Source: Pseudomonadota bacterium (GTDB lineage Bacteria; Myxococcota_A; UBA796; GCA-2862545). From it: a stretch of 64,000 nucleotides of DNA. Below are positions 38,510 to 47,761 of the stretch, piece by piece. The position numbers and the translations under genes were made by a program. Numbering within the stretch: position 1 is the stretch's first letter; the number at the start of each line of letters is the position of its first letter. The notes below the pieces were generated by a model, which saw only the letters and a list, made by a program, of their open reading frames with translations, did no database searches and was not told the DNA's origin. The stretch spans positions 1 to 64,000 of the forward strand of contig SXOB01000042.1 in assembly GCA_005776945.1 (NCBI GenBank), written 5' to 3'.

Positions 38510-39984
38510 CGTGTGCGCCAGTGGGCACCGTCGCGGACGACGCGGCCCGTTGCGGCGAGCCGCAGCAACAGATGGCGCACTTCCGAGGGGTCGCCCGTGC
38601 CGTGGAGGAGGTCGGCTTCGTGAACAGGTCCTGCAGCCAGGCGCCGATGCAACGTCTCGAGGTCCGTGAGGACGGCGGTGGCTGCACGTTTGCCGGCCTC
38701 GACGCCGGGTTGGTCGTAGCCGTTGATGTCCCAAAGCGAAGCGAGCAGGCCGACCGCCCGTTCAAGGAGGGCGATGAGCCCGCCGAGGCCGCGTGCGTCG
38801 AGGCGATCGACGAGGATGGTGGCCGTGGCGCGGCCGCGCTCCCTCAGGGCACGCCGAGTTCCGGCCAGGAAGCCGTGGAGCAGGTCGCCGGTGGACGTGG
38901 CATCGCTGGCGCCGTCGTCGAGGACGGCGACAAAGGTGGTCAGCGCATCGTAGCGCCCGTCGCGGAGCTGTTGGACGTAGGCGTGTTGGTCCGTGCTGCC
39001 CTTGTTGCCGTAGATGGTCAGGCCGCGTTCGACCGTTTGCCCGGCTCGATCCTCGCGCTTTCCGAGCGACTCCATGACGAGTTGCTGGGCGAAGCGTCCG
39101 AGCAACCCGAGACGGTCGCAGTAGGGCAAAAGGACGACGTCGTGGCCGCGTTGGGCCGCCGCGTGCCAGCTCGCCGCAAGCAGCGCCGCCGGTTGCTGGT
39201 TCCAGGCCGTTCGCCGTGTCCATGCGTCCATTTCAGCGGCGCCTGCCAAAAGCTCGGTCGTGTCGGCGCCAGCGAGCGCAGCAGGCAGGAGGCCAACGGC
39301 CGATGTGGCGCCGAATCGTCCTCCCACCCAGTCCCAGATCGGGACCTGGGCCAGCCAATCGCCGGCCTCCCGCGACAGCGAACTGCCGGGCATCGTGATG
39401 GCGACGGCGTGTTTGCGGAAGGAGGTGCCGCGGGCTTCGATCGCTGCGCGCACGAGGCGCGTGGCTTCACGGGTCTCCACCGTGCCTCCGGACTTCGAAG
39501 CGACGAGCACGAGCGTCGTCTCGAGGCGCGGACCCAGCCGATGGAGGGTTCTGGCGATCCCGTCGGGGTCGACGTTGTCGAGCGTTTCGATCGGGAGGCC
39601 TTCGGGCGAGGCCAGCGCAGACGTGATCAGTTGGGGTGCTAGGGCGCTGCCGCCGATGCCGATGTGGAGCACTTGTTGAAAGGGACGGCCGTCCTCGCAG
39701 CGGATGCGCCGTCCGAGGACGCCGTCCGCCAGGTCGCGAACGGCGTCTTGGGCGTCCGCGATCTGCGCCGCAATGCCAGGTTCGGGGGCACGTTCGGGTG
39801 CGCGCAGCCAAGTATGGCCCACGCGGCGGTCCTCCGTGAGGTTGACCGCTTCGCCGGCCTCCTGGGCGGCGAGGTCGAACCATGCGCGGTCCCAGGCGAG
39901 GGGATCGACCTCGGCCGGGACCACCGCGTCGGTCACGTCCACGTGCCAGGGCAGGTGGGCCGATGCGACGCGCGGGTCCGTCAT
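38506..39984 (-). CDS. pgi: Glucose-6-phosphate isomerase
   Basis: The 492-residue enzyme interconverts glucose-6-phosphate and fructose-6-phosphate. Motifs are VLHIGIGGSALAPQLI (SIS domain, about 108), LVLVASKSGGTVETREATR (phosphate-binding), IWDWVGGRFGATSAVGLLP (about 235-253), and YGNKGSTDQHAYVQQLRDG (His/Gln region). The protein matches the shorter bacterial/cyanobacterial type. It forms an overlapping chain with the POT transporter (ATGA at 39984) and malQ, so hexose-phosphate and glucan metabolism are co-expressed. Confidence 0.93.
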   Translation of the reverse strand: MTDPRVASAHLPWHVDVTDAVVPAEVDPLAWDRAWFDLAAQEAGEAVNLTEDRRVGHTWLRAPERAPEPGIAAQIADAQDAVRDLADGVLGRRIRCEDGRPFQQVLHIGIGGSALAPQLITSALASPEGLPIETLDNVDPDGIARTLHRLGPRLETTLVLVASKSGGTVETREATRLVRAAIEARGTSFRKHAVAITMPGSSLSREAGDWLAQVPIWDWVGGRFGATSAVGLLPAALAGADTTELLAGAAEMDAWTRRTAWNQQPAALLAASWHAAAQRGHDVVLLPYCDRLGLLGRFAQQLVMESLGKREDRAGQTVERGLTIYGNKGSTDQHAYVQQLRDGRYDALTTFVAVLDDGASDATSTGDLLHGFLAGTRRALRERGRATATILVDRLDARGLGGLIALLERAVGLLASLWDINGYDQPGVEAGKRAATAVLTDLETLHRRLAAGPVHEADLLHGTGDPSEVRHLLLRLAATGRVVRDGAHWRTR

Positions 39985-41612
39985 TCTGCCGCCGGGCGAG
40001 CGTCCAAGGTCTTGCGGGCCCAGACGCTGTAGGCCACCATCATCAAGGCGCTGACGAGGCCGACGCCAACGAAGATCCACCAGACCTGGCCGGGGTTGTA
40101 GGTCGCAAAAAGGTACTGGCGGAGGGCGTCGGCGGAGTTGACCGCCCCGTTCGGGAGCGTCGGAACCGAGGCGATGGCGACCTCGATCACGTCGCCTCGC
40201 GGTAGGGCATCGGCCCAGCGGCTGACGACGTCTGCGCTGCTCAGCGCGCTCTTTGCGGCGTCGAAGTTGGCGACGCCGAGGTGTTTGACGACCTCCTGTT
40301 TGGCGTCGTCGCCAAGGGCGTCCGCCGTCGAGAGCCACGCGGACACGTCCGTGCCGTCGGCGTGCTGCTTGAGGAACTGGCGCGTGAGGTTGACTTTGTC
40401 GCCCTTCGTTTCGTAGGCGTTGCCTGCCGCGAGGCCACCGAGGACCCAGCCAATGCCGTCAGGCATATTTGCATAGCCAAGGTACAAGGCCCGCTTGCCT
40501 GGAGGCGCGAGCATCGCCATGAACTCTTGCTTCTTCGGGCTGCTCATCATCTCGCCCACGGTGAACACGACGATGGCGAAGAGCAGGGTGGTGACGCTTG
40601 GGCTGTAGACGAGGACGGCGAGTACGCCCGTCGCCATGGCCCAACCGATCGCGGTCGACGTCAGCACGTGTACGCGGCTCGACAGCCAGGCCACGACGAA
40701 CATCGTCGTCATGATCAGAAAGCTGTTGAGGTTGAGGAGCTGTTCCTGGGGAATGTTCTCGCCGGCCTGGCCGCGGGAGACCCAGTCCGACCAGCCGAGC
40801 GTGGTGCCGACGGACGTCCGGAGGCCCGAACTGTTCGTCCAGTCGTCGACGTAGTTTGGCAGCATGTCGAAGAACTGGTGGAAGGTGAACCAGAAGCCGG
40901 CCGAAACGAACACGAAGCCGAGGAGGAGCGGGCTCGTGAACAGCTCTTGGACGCTCTCCTTGATGAGCGTGAACAACGAGCGGTGGTCGGTGGTCGTCTG
41001 CCGCTCGTCCACGGGGTCGTCATAGAAGAAGAGCGGAATCGCGTTGGCCGCGACGAGGGCCGAGCAGCCGTAGAAGGTCGCGGGCCAGCCGTAGAAGTGG
41101 CGGGTGTAGGCGGGGACGTACGCGCCGAGGAAGGCGCCGAAGTTGACCGATTGGTAGAACAGGCCCCAACCCATCGACATGTTGCCGCTGCGTGCGATGC
41201 CGTGGGCCATGGTGCCCTGGATGCCCGGCTTGAAGATGCCAGTGCCCGCCGCGAGGACCTGGGTACCGAGCACCATGGGCCAAAAGCCCTGGGCCTCCGC
41301 CATGATGAGGTAGCCGGTCGCTTTGAGGACGACGGCCGCAGCGAGCGTGCGCTTGTAGCCGTAGCGATCGCTCAGCCCGCCCGAAAAGGTTGGCAGCCAG
41401 CTCTGGGTGGCGGCCCAACCCGCCAGGATCATGCCCTTCTCGGAGTGCGTGAGGCCAGGGCCCCCATCGCTCGTGCTGAGCACAAGGTAGACCGGAACGA
41501 CGAGCCGGACGCCGTAGTAGGCCATCCGCTCCATCAGCTCCATGAAGATGCAGATCCAGAAGACCCGGTCGAAGGATCGAAACTGTGCGAGCAAGCCCTG
41601 CGTTGGGTTCAA
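39981..41612 (-). CDS. POT/PTR-family MFS transporter
   Basis: The 543-residue protein has about 12-14 predicted membrane helices. The POT-like features are the first helix with ELMERMAYYGVRLVVPVYL (ExxER-type), a loop GLSDRYGYKRTL, and GTGIFKPGIQGTMAHGI followed by FYQSVNFGAFLGAYVPAY. Family members usually import di- or tripeptides with protons. Between helices near the C-terminus lies an unusually long soluble loop (about 405-500). Its operon with pgi and malQ raises the possibility of another substrate. Confidence 0.83.
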   Translation of the reverse strand: MNPTQGLLAQFRSFDRVFWICIFMELMERMAYYGVRLVVPVYLVLSTSDGGPGLTHSEKGMILAGWAATQSWLPTFSGGLSDRYGYKRTLAAAVVLKATGYLIMAEAQGFWPMVLGTQVLAAGTGIFKPGIQGTMAHGIARSGNMSMGWGLFYQSVNFGAFLGAYVPAYTRHFYGWPATFYGCSALVAANAIPLFFYDDPVDERQTTTDHRSLFTLIKESVQELFTSPLLLGFVFVSAGFWFTFHQFFDMLPNYVDDWTNSSGLRTSVGTTLGWSDWVSRGQAGENIPQEQLLNLNSFLIMTTMFVVAWLSSRVHVLTSTAIGWAMATGVLAVLVYSPSVTTLLFAIVVFTVGEMMSSPKKQEFMAMLAPPGKRALYLGYANMPDGIGWVLGGLAAGNAYETKGDKVNLTRQFLKQHADGTDVSAWLSTADALGDDAKQEVVKHLGVANFDAAKSALSSADVVSRWADALPRGDVIEVAIASVPTLPNGAVNSADALRQYLFATYNPGQVWWIFVGVGLVSALMMVAYSVWARKTLDARPAAE

Positions 41613-41694
41613 CGGCCCTCCCCGGGGCCGGCTAGCCGCCGCGGGGCTCCGGGTCGACGGGACCTGCGTTGGGTGGTCGGGCTAGAACCATGCG

Positions 41695-43140
41695 GTGACG
41701 TTCAACAGCTTCGCCTTTGCGGTGTTCGTGCCCGTCGTGCTGGCACTGCACTTCGCGCTGCCGCACCGCCTGCGTTGGGTCCTGCAACTCGTCGCTTCTT
41801 ATGTGTTCTACCTGTGGTGGCGGCTGGACTACGGCCTGCTGCTCCTGTTCAGCACCTACCTGGATTGGTGGGTCAGCAACCGGTTGGGCCGGACGGAGGG
41901 GGTGGGAGCTCGCAAGGCGCTGTTGGGCGTGAGCCTCGTCGGCAACCTTGGCCTGCTCTTCGCCTTCAAGTACTACAACCTGTTCAATGACGTCGGCCGA
42001 CGCGCCGTCGGCGTCGACTGGCCCTTGCCGCCGTCGGACCTGATCCTGCCCGTTGGGATCAGCTTCTACACGTTCCAAACGTTGTCCTACGCCATCGACG
42101 TGTACCGGCGGGACATCCAACCGGAACCGAACTTCTTCCGGTTTGCGCTGTTCGTCTCCTATTGGCCGCAATTGGTCGCGGGCCCGATCGAGCGCGCAGG
42201 GCGCTTGTTGCCCCAACTCTTCGTGCCCCGCCCTTGGGACTCCGAACGGGCCGCCAGTGGGTTGCGGCTCGCGCTGTGGGGAATGTTCAAGAAGGTGGTC
42301 GTCGCCGACCGCTTGGGGCCGATTGCCGACGCGATCTACGCGGACCCCGCCAATGTCTCGGGGCCGGCCGTCGTCATCGGGACGGTGTGTTTCGGTTGGC
42401 AGATTTGGTGCGACTTCTCCGGGTACAGCGACATCGCCATCGGTTGTGCGCGCGTGATGGGCGTCGACCTGATGAAGAACTTCGACCAGCCGCATCTGGC
42501 GAGCAGCGTGACGGACTACTGGCGACGCTGGCATCTCTCGCTGACCACATGGTTCACCGACTACGTCTACAAGCCGCTTGGAGGCAGCCGGGGCGGGTTG
42601 TTGTCGAAGTACAGGAACATCGTGTTCGTGTTCGTGCTGAGCGGGTTGTGGCACGGCGCAAATTGGTCGATCGTGATGTGGGGCCTGAGCAATGGCCTGC
42701 TGCTCGTCGTCGACGAGGTGACGCGGCCCGCGCGGCTCGCGTTCTACGGCCTGACGCGGCTGGACCGCTTTCCCAAGCTGCTTCACGCCATGTGTGTCGT
42801 AGGCACCTTGCCGATCATGTACCTGACCTACCCGTTCTTCCGGAGCCCGGACCTTGGCGCCTGGTGGAAGCTCGTGCGCAACCTGCCCGACGGGTGGGGA
42901 ACGGGGCGGGCGATGGCGTTCTTCGAACGAATCGACATGATGCCCTGGTTCTTCGTGGCGACGATGTCGCTCATCGTCATCGTCGAGATCGGCGAGTACC
43001 TGCACCGCGACGAGCACGTGGCGGCGTGGACGGCGCGGCAGCCCCCCGCGGTGCGGGGAGCAAGGGACTTGTTGTTGATTGTTGCGGTGCTGTTTGCGGG
43101 GAGCTGGACGGCTCAGCCGTTTTTCTATTTTCAGTTTTGA
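41695..43140 (+). CDS. MBOAT-family O-acyltransferase (AlgI/DltB-like)
   Basis: The 481-residue polytopic membrane protein has the AlgI-type start NSFAFAVFVPVVLALHFALP, ILPVGISFYTFQTLSYAIDV (about 118-137) and YWPQLVAGPIER. The catalytic-His motif LSGLWHGANW is at about 317-326, and HLSLTTWFTDYVYKPLGG lies upstream. MBOAT proteins pass acyl groups across the membrane to polysaccharides, alginate or teichoic acids, usually with a partner of the AlgJ/DltD type. No such partner follows here. The start is GTG 41695. It is divergent from the POT gene. Confidence 0.9.
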   Translation: MTFNSFAFAVFVPVVLALHFALPHRLRWVLQLVASYVFYLWWRLDYGLLLLFSTYLDWWVSNRLGRTEGVGARKALLGVSLVGNLGLLFAFKYYNLFNDVGRRAVGVDWPLPPSDLILPVGISFYTFQTLSYAIDVYRRDIQPEPNFFRFALFVSYWPQLVAGPIERAGRLLPQLFVPRPWDSERAASGLRLALWGMFKKVVVADRLGPIADAIYADPANVSGPAVVIGTVCFGWQIWCDFSGYSDIAIGCARVMGVDLMKNFDQPHLASSVTDYWRRWHLSLTTWFTDYVYKPLGGSRGGLLSKYRNIVFVFVLSGLWHGANWSIVMWGLSNGLLLVVDEVTRPARLAFYGLTRLDRFPKLLHAMCVVGTLPIMYLTYPFFRSPDLGAWWKLVRNLPDGWGTGRAMAFFERIDMMPWFFVATMSLIVIVEIGEYLHRDEHVAAWTARQPPAVRGARDLLLIVAVLFAGSWTAQPFFYFQF

Positions 43141-43246
43141 CGACGGGACCTACGTCTCGTCGAAGGTGAAAGAGGCGACTGCGGGACGGGTTGACGGCGG
43201 GCCTATTTGGACGTGGACCTCGTCGACGCAAAGGGCGCTGGTCGCC

Positions 43247-44869
43247 CTACCGAGCCCGCAACCCCGGAGCTTCTCGGCCCGATTTGGCCACATAGGCGTC
43301 GTAGTCGTCGAGAAACACCTGCGGGCCCGACGGGCCCAATTCGACCACCCGCGTCGCGAGGGCCCGCAGGAACCCGCGGTCGTGGGACACGAAGACCAGC
43401 GTCCCGTCCCAGTCGCGTAGCGCCTCGACGAGGGCTTTTTTGGTGGTCAGGTCGAGGTGGTTCGTCGGTTCGTCGAGCACGAGTAGGTTGGGCGCCTCGT
43501 AGAGCATCTTCGCCAACGCCAGCCGCGCCTTCTCGCCGCCGGAAAGCACGAAGATCGGCTTGTCGACGTCGTCGCCGGAAAACCCGAATGCGCCAGCGAG
43601 CGCGCGAAGGGAGGCCTGACCAGCCTGCGGAAAGGCGGCGTCCAGCTGCTCCAGGATGGTCAGCTCACCATCGAGCTGCTCCATCTGATGTTGGGCGTAG
43701 TAGCCCAGCGAAACCGACGCGCCGACGGTCACCGCTCCGGCATCGGGCTTGAGAACCCCGGCCATCAGTTTGAGCAACGTCGTCTTGCCCGCGCCGTTTT
43801 CCCCCATGATGGCCCAGCGTTCGCCGCGCCTCACGTCGAGATCGACGTTGCCGTGGACGGTCCGGCCGCCGAAGCCCTTGCCGACACCCTTGAGCGTCAA
43901 CACGTCGTTGCCGCTTCGCTCGGGGCGCCGAAATCGGTACGTTCGCTCCACCATCCGCCGCGGCGCCTCCACGCGCTCGATCTTCTCCAGCTTCTTCGCA
44001 CGGCTCTGAACCTGGCTGGCCTTGGACGGCTGCTTCTTGAACCGCTCGATGAACCTCAACTCTTTTTCCAGCATCGCCTGCTGCCGCTCGAATTCGGCCT
44101 CCCTCTGGGCCTCGTCCAGCACGCGCGCGCGCTCGTAGGCGTCATAGTTTCCGAGGTAGGTCCGGATTCGTCCCCCGTCGATTTCGACGATTTTTTTGAC
44201 CACACGATTCATGACGTCCCGATCGTGGCAGGTCATCAATAGCGCGCCGGGGAACTCGCGAAGCCAGTCCTCGAGCCACAGGATCGACTCGATGTCCAGG
44301 TAGTTCGTGGGCTCGTCGAGCAGGAGCATCTCTGGCCGAGCCAGCAAAATGCGGGCGAGTTGCACGCGCATGCGCCACCCACCCGAAAGCGCGCCGACGG
44401 GGCCCTCCGCGTCGGTCGACGAGAAGCCAAGGCCGGCGAGAATGGACCGCGCTCGGGACTCCAGGTCGTAGCCGCCGCCTTCCTGGTACCGGGCCTGGAC
44501 CTCGCCGTAGCGCTCAAGGACGCGGTCATAGTCGGGGGCGTCGACGTCTTCGAGGCGGCCTTCGAGCACGGCGAGCTCCTCGCCGAGGGCCGCGATTTCT
44601 CCTGCTCCTGCCACGGTTTCGGCAAGGACGGACGCGTCGCGCCACTCGGCAAAGTCCTGGCGGAAGTAGCCAATGGTGAGGCGACGTGGGCGCTCGACGG
44701 TTCCCTCGTCAGGACGCGTCTCGCCTGTGATCAGCCGGAAAATGGTGGTCTTTCCGGCGCCATTCGGGCCGACGAGGCCGACCTTTTCGCCCGGATTAAC
44801 CTTGAGCCCGGCGTCCAGAAACAGGACTTGGCGACCGTACTGCATCACCACATTGGAGAGTTCGACCAC
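43247..44869 (-). CDS. ABC-F family ATPase (ribosome-associated)
   Basis: The protein of about 540 residues has two fused ABC domains without membrane segments. The first has GPNGAGKTT (Walker A), LSGGWRMRVQLARILL and LLLDEPTNYLD. The second has GENGAGKTTLL, LSGGEKARLALAKML and LVLDEPTNHLD. The linker (about 230-305) is a charged helical P-site tRNA-interaction motif region (QQAMLEKELRFIERFKKQPS). ABC-F proteins act on stalled or early elongating ribosomes; the subgroup (Uup, YheS or EttA-like) is unresolved. The start is GTG 44869, with a weak RBS. Confidence 0.9.
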   Translation of the reverse strand: MVELSNVVMQYGRQVLFLDAGLKVNPGEKVGLVGPNGAGKTTIFRLITGETRPDEGTVERPRRLTIGYFRQDFAEWRDASVLAETVAGAGEIAALGEELAVLEGRLEDVDAPDYDRVLERYGEVQARYQEGGGYDLESRARSILAGLGFSSTDAEGPVGALSGGWRMRVQLARILLARPEMLLLDEPTNYLDIESILWLEDWLREFPGALLMTCHDRDVMNRVVKKIVEIDGGRIRTYLGNYDAYERARVLDEAQREAEFERQQAMLEKELRFIERFKKQPSKASQVQSRAKKLEKIERVEAPRRMVERTYRFRRPERSGNDVLTLKGVGKGFGGRTVHGNVDLDVRRGERWAIMGENGAGKTTLLKLMAGVLKPDAGAVTVGASVSLGYYAQHQMEQLDGELTILEQLDAAFPQAGQASLRALAGAFGFSGDDVDKPIFVLSGGEKARLALAKMLYEAPNLLVLDEPTNHLDLTTKKALVEALRDWDGTLVFVSHDRGFLRALATRVVELGPSGPQVFLDDYDAYVAKSGREAPGLRAR

Positions 44870-44956
44870 CTCGGTCCCCGGAGCGCCGCGCGCCTGAATG
44901 AAACGCCCGCCGGCTGGGCGGACCTGGCATGAGACGCCCTGGCCGGGTGTCGTGTC

Positions 44957-44978
44957 GGATTCGCGGCCGCGCGAATCC
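44957..44978 (-). terminator. Perfect 9-bp hairpin after the MopE-like gene
   Basis: GGATTCGCG (44957-44965) and CGCGAATCC (44970-44978) form a perfect stem with a 4-nt loop, 14 bp beyond the stop codon of the MopE-like gene and before the ABC-F gene. There is no T run, so it may be a weak or Rho-assisted terminator. Confidence 0.4.
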
Positions 44979-44992
44979 AACGTTCGCCAGAA

Positions 44993-47419
44993 TTACTTCG
45001 CCGCCTTCGCGTAGACCCACAGGTAGCGCGGCCCGACGAGGCCCTGGCCGAAGCAGTTCGACGCTTCCCAGGTGCAAATGTTGTTCACGGTGATGTTCTT
45101 CGCGAACTCGTTGCAGCCATCGCCGGTGCCCCACCAGCTCGTGGAGACGTCGGGGTCGTTGCCGGTCGCGTAGATCTGATTGAGGTGGCCGCCGAAGTCG
45201 GCATTGTAGATGATGCCGGTCTCCGGGTATGACACGAGGCCGTCGCGGAAGGGATTCTTTTCGACGTCGATGAAGTTGTAGTTCGCGAGGTCCGCGCCAC
45301 ACGCCACGCGGACGACGTTGTCGTCCGGCTCTTGGCACTCTGGCGCCCACGACGCCGGAATCTCGCCGGCCGCCATCGTGTCGAACCAGCCTGCACATTG
45401 GTGCCAGCCGTCGGCGGAGAAGTCGGGGCCCTTTTCGCCGGTAAAGCACGTTTCGTCGAGGCCGTCGCAGTTCTGGTCGATCAGGTCTTCGCAAATCTCC
45501 GTGGCGCCGGGGTGGATGCCTGGATCCGACTCGTTGCAGTCGACGTCGAGGTACTCGGAGACCAGGTCGGCCTCTGGCGGGTCGCAGGAGACGACGCCGT
45601 AGAGGGCACCGTCGCCGTAGCCGTCGCCGTCGAGGTCGGGGACCCAGTCGCCGGGCCCGAAGACCATCGGGTCGGTGTCGTCGCAGTCCGTGTCATTGGG
45701 GGCGCGGCCCGGAGGCGGCGCACAGGCAAAGATCGGCACGCCCGGGACGCCGAAGCCATCCTTGTCGGCGTCCACGTACCAATTCGTTGCGGTGGACAGG
45801 TCGACGGATGCATCGGCGTCGTCGACCTTGTTGTCGCAGTCATTGTCGATGCCGTCGCAGACTTCGAGGCCGACGGGCGAAATGTCGGCGTCCAGGTCGT
45901 TGCAGTCCGTGTTCGTGACGGCCGTGTACGGGGCGGCCGGGAAGCACGCCAGCAGGGCCCCGACGCTCTTGTTGCCGTACCCGTCTTCGTCGACGTCCGG
46001 GTAGTAGGGCGTGTAGCTGCCCTCGTCGAACGACAGGTCGTCCTCGTCGATGTCGAGGTCGCAGTCCTCGTCGATTCCGCTGCAGACCTCGATCTCGCCG
46101 GGGTTGATGGCCGGGTTCGTGTCGTCGCAGTCCTCGCCGACGACCTCTGACGCCCAAGGTCCGCCAGCGGGCGGGAAGCAGTCGATGATGCCGGCCGGGA
46201 CACCGGCGCCGTAGCCGTCGTCATCGTTGTCTGGCAGCCAGTCGGCGGCGGCCAGGAGCAAGGGGTCGGTGTCGTCGCAGTCCAAGTCGTTGTCGACCGT
46301 ACCTACGGGTGGGTTGCATGCGAAGACGGAGGCCCCCGGGTCGCCAAAGCCGTCATCGTCGGCATCGGTCCACCAATCCGACGCCGTGGCGAGGTCGACC
46401 GAAGGGTCCTTGTCGTCCTTGAGGTTGTCACAGTCATTGTCGAGGCCGTCGCAGACTTCGGTCGCGGCGGGGTTGATGTCGGGGTTCAGGTCGTCGCAGT
46501 CGTCGCTGCCGATCCCGTAGCCCTCGGGTGCCGTGCACTCGTAGACGACTGGGGTGTCGCGCGCGCCGAACGTGTCGGCGTCCGCGTCGGGGTGGAAGCC
46601 GATGACCGTGGTGGGGTCGAGATTGGCGATGTCCTCCATGTCGGTGAGGCCATTGCAGTCGTCGTCGAGGCCGTTGCAGACCTCGTCGCCTTCGGGGTTG
46701 ACGATCGGGTTCGTGTCGTCACAGTCGTCGCCGCCGTGGGCTTCGTTGAGAAACCCGTCGAGGTCCTGGTCGCAGGCGAATGCGCACTCGGCGTCGAGGC
46801 AGTCGATGGCGCCGTCGGCGTCGTCGTCCTGGAAGTTGAGGCAGTCCTCGGGGCATTCGGCTTCGCACTGGGAGTCGTCGCAATCGGCGAAGCCGTCCAG
46901 ATCGTTGTCGCGCCCATCGGCGCAGTTCTCTGGGCACGAGCCGTCGCAGTCCATGTCGTCGCAGTCGACGGCGCTGTCCGCGTCGTTGTCCCGACCGTCG
47001 GCACACAGCTCGGTGCACTCGACCACATTGCAGTCGGAGTCCGAGCAATCGGTCGCGCCGTCGGCGTCGTTGTCGCGGCCGTCGGTGCAGTCCTCGGCGC
47101 ACTCTGGCACGGTGCAGTCGATGTCGTCGCAATCGGTCAGGCCGTCGGCGTCGTTGTCCCGACCGTCGTCACAGCGGTCGGCCTCGCCGCAGGAACCATC
47201 GCAGTCGGCATCGTCGCAGTCGATCGCGCCGTCTTGGTCCTCGTCCAGTGCGTTGCCGTCGCAGACTTCAGGGCAAGAACATGCCGAATCGGCGCAGTCG
47301 AGCTGGCCGTTGCCATCGTCGTCGACGCCGTTGCCGCACAATTCGAGAGAGGAGTCGCCCGACGTGTCGTCGGAGGGGCCACAGGCGAGCAGGGTGATGG
47401 CGACGAGGGCAAGGCGCAT
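44993..47419 (-). CDS. MopE-like Asp-rich calcium-binding lipoprotein
   Basis: The 808-residue acidic surface protein has a short lipoprotein signal (MRLALVAITLLAC, lipid Cys 13). About residues 25-215 carry eight or so 22-residue Cys-paired repeats of the type CADGRDNDADGATDCSDSDC. About 215-650 carry longer MopE-type repeats, with DCDDTNPxINPGAxEVCDGxDNDCD-type cores split by WYVDADKDGFG strands. DxDxDG motifs are thrombospondin-type-3-like Ca2+ sites. The final 150 residues (from about 660) form a separate Cys/Trp-containing domain of unknown type. MopE-like repeats occur widely in deltaproteobacterial surface proteins. Confidence 0.82.
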   Translation of the reverse strand: MRLALVAITLLACGPSDDTSGDSSLELCGNGVDDDGNGQLDCADSACSCPEVCDGNALDEDQDGAIDCDDADCDGSCGEADRCDDGRDNDADGLTDCDDIDCTVPECAEDCTDGRDNDADGATDCSDSDCNVVECTELCADGRDNDADSAVDCDDMDCDGSCPENCADGRDNDLDGFADCDDSQCEAECPEDCLNFQDDDADGAIDCLDAECAFACDQDLDGFLNEAHGGDDCDDTNPIVNPEGDEVCNGLDDDCNGLTDMEDIANLDPTTVIGFHPDADADTFGARDTPVVYECTAPEGYGIGSDDCDDLNPDINPAATEVCDGLDNDCDNLKDDKDPSVDLATASDWWTDADDDGFGDPGASVFACNPPVGTVDNDLDCDDTDPLLLAAADWLPDNDDDGYGAGVPAGIIDCFPPAGGPWASEVVGEDCDDTNPAINPGEIEVCSGIDEDCDLDIDEDDLSFDEGSYTPYYPDVDEDGYGNKSVGALLACFPAAPYTAVTNTDCNDLDADISPVGLEVCDGIDNDCDNKVDDADASVDLSTATNWYVDADKDGFGVPGVPIFACAPPPGRAPNDTDCDDTDPMVFGPGDWVPDLDGDGYGDGALYGVVSCDPPEADLVSEYLDVDCNESDPGIHPGATEICEDLIDQNCDGLDETCFTGEKGPDFSADGWHQCAGWFDTMAAGEIPASWAPECQEPDDNVVRVACGADLANYNFIDVEKNPFRDGLVSYPETGIIYNADFGGHLNQIYATGNDPDVSTSWWGTGDGCNEFAKNITVNNICTWEASNCFGQGLVGPRYLWVYAKAAK

Positions 47420-47443
47420 GGATGACTCCAAGACGCACAGACC

Positions 47444-47761
47444 CTAACCGACGTGGGGGTCGGGGGGTGATGCAGGTCGGCGTTGGCGAGACACGTGGAC
47501 GAGCAAGGCGATCCAGGCCGCGTGTGCGACGAGCGTGGCGCGGTGGGTGAGAACCGCCGCCCACGCCGCGGTGGGGTCGGGCGAAGCGGTGCGCTGGGTG
47601 AGGACGTCCTGGGCGCCGGCGAAGGCCGAAGCGACGAAGGTCAGGCCCACCAACCACAACACGGCGCCTAGCCACTTGAGGTCCTCGTGGCGGCCGCGAA
47701 GGATGTTGGTCCAGATGGCGCACGCCGCGAACAGGAATGCGGTGAACGTGTAGGACATCAT
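47444..47761 (-). CDS. Small three-helix membrane protein, unknown
   Basis: The 105-residue protein starts MMSYTFTAFLFAACAIWTN and has about three hydrophobic helices (residues 3-20, 30-50, 70-92). The second contains WLGAVLWLVGLTFVASAFAG. The tail is basic and Pro-rich. ATG 47761 overlaps the stop of the ATP-grasp gene (ATGA), so it is co-translated with that enzyme and may serve it as a membrane partner. No family recognised. Confidence 0.6.
   Translation of the reverse strand: MMSYTFTAFLFAACAIWTNILRGRHEDLKWLGAVLWLVGLTFVASAFAGAQDVLTQRTASPDPTAAWAAVLTHRATLVAHAAWIALLVHVSRQRRPASPPDPHVG

Noticed and set aside
41632-43017. 461-codon frame opposite the MBOAT gene, and a similar 424-codon frame opposite the permeases (26340-27614)
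   Set aside because: Low-complexity His/Arg/Gln composition with no family signature. The opposite strand carries clear conserved proteins.
45332-47425. Long open frames opposite the MopE-like repeats (Val/Ala-rich and Ser/Gln-rich)
   Set aside because: They simply mirror the DxDxDG codon repeats on the real strand.
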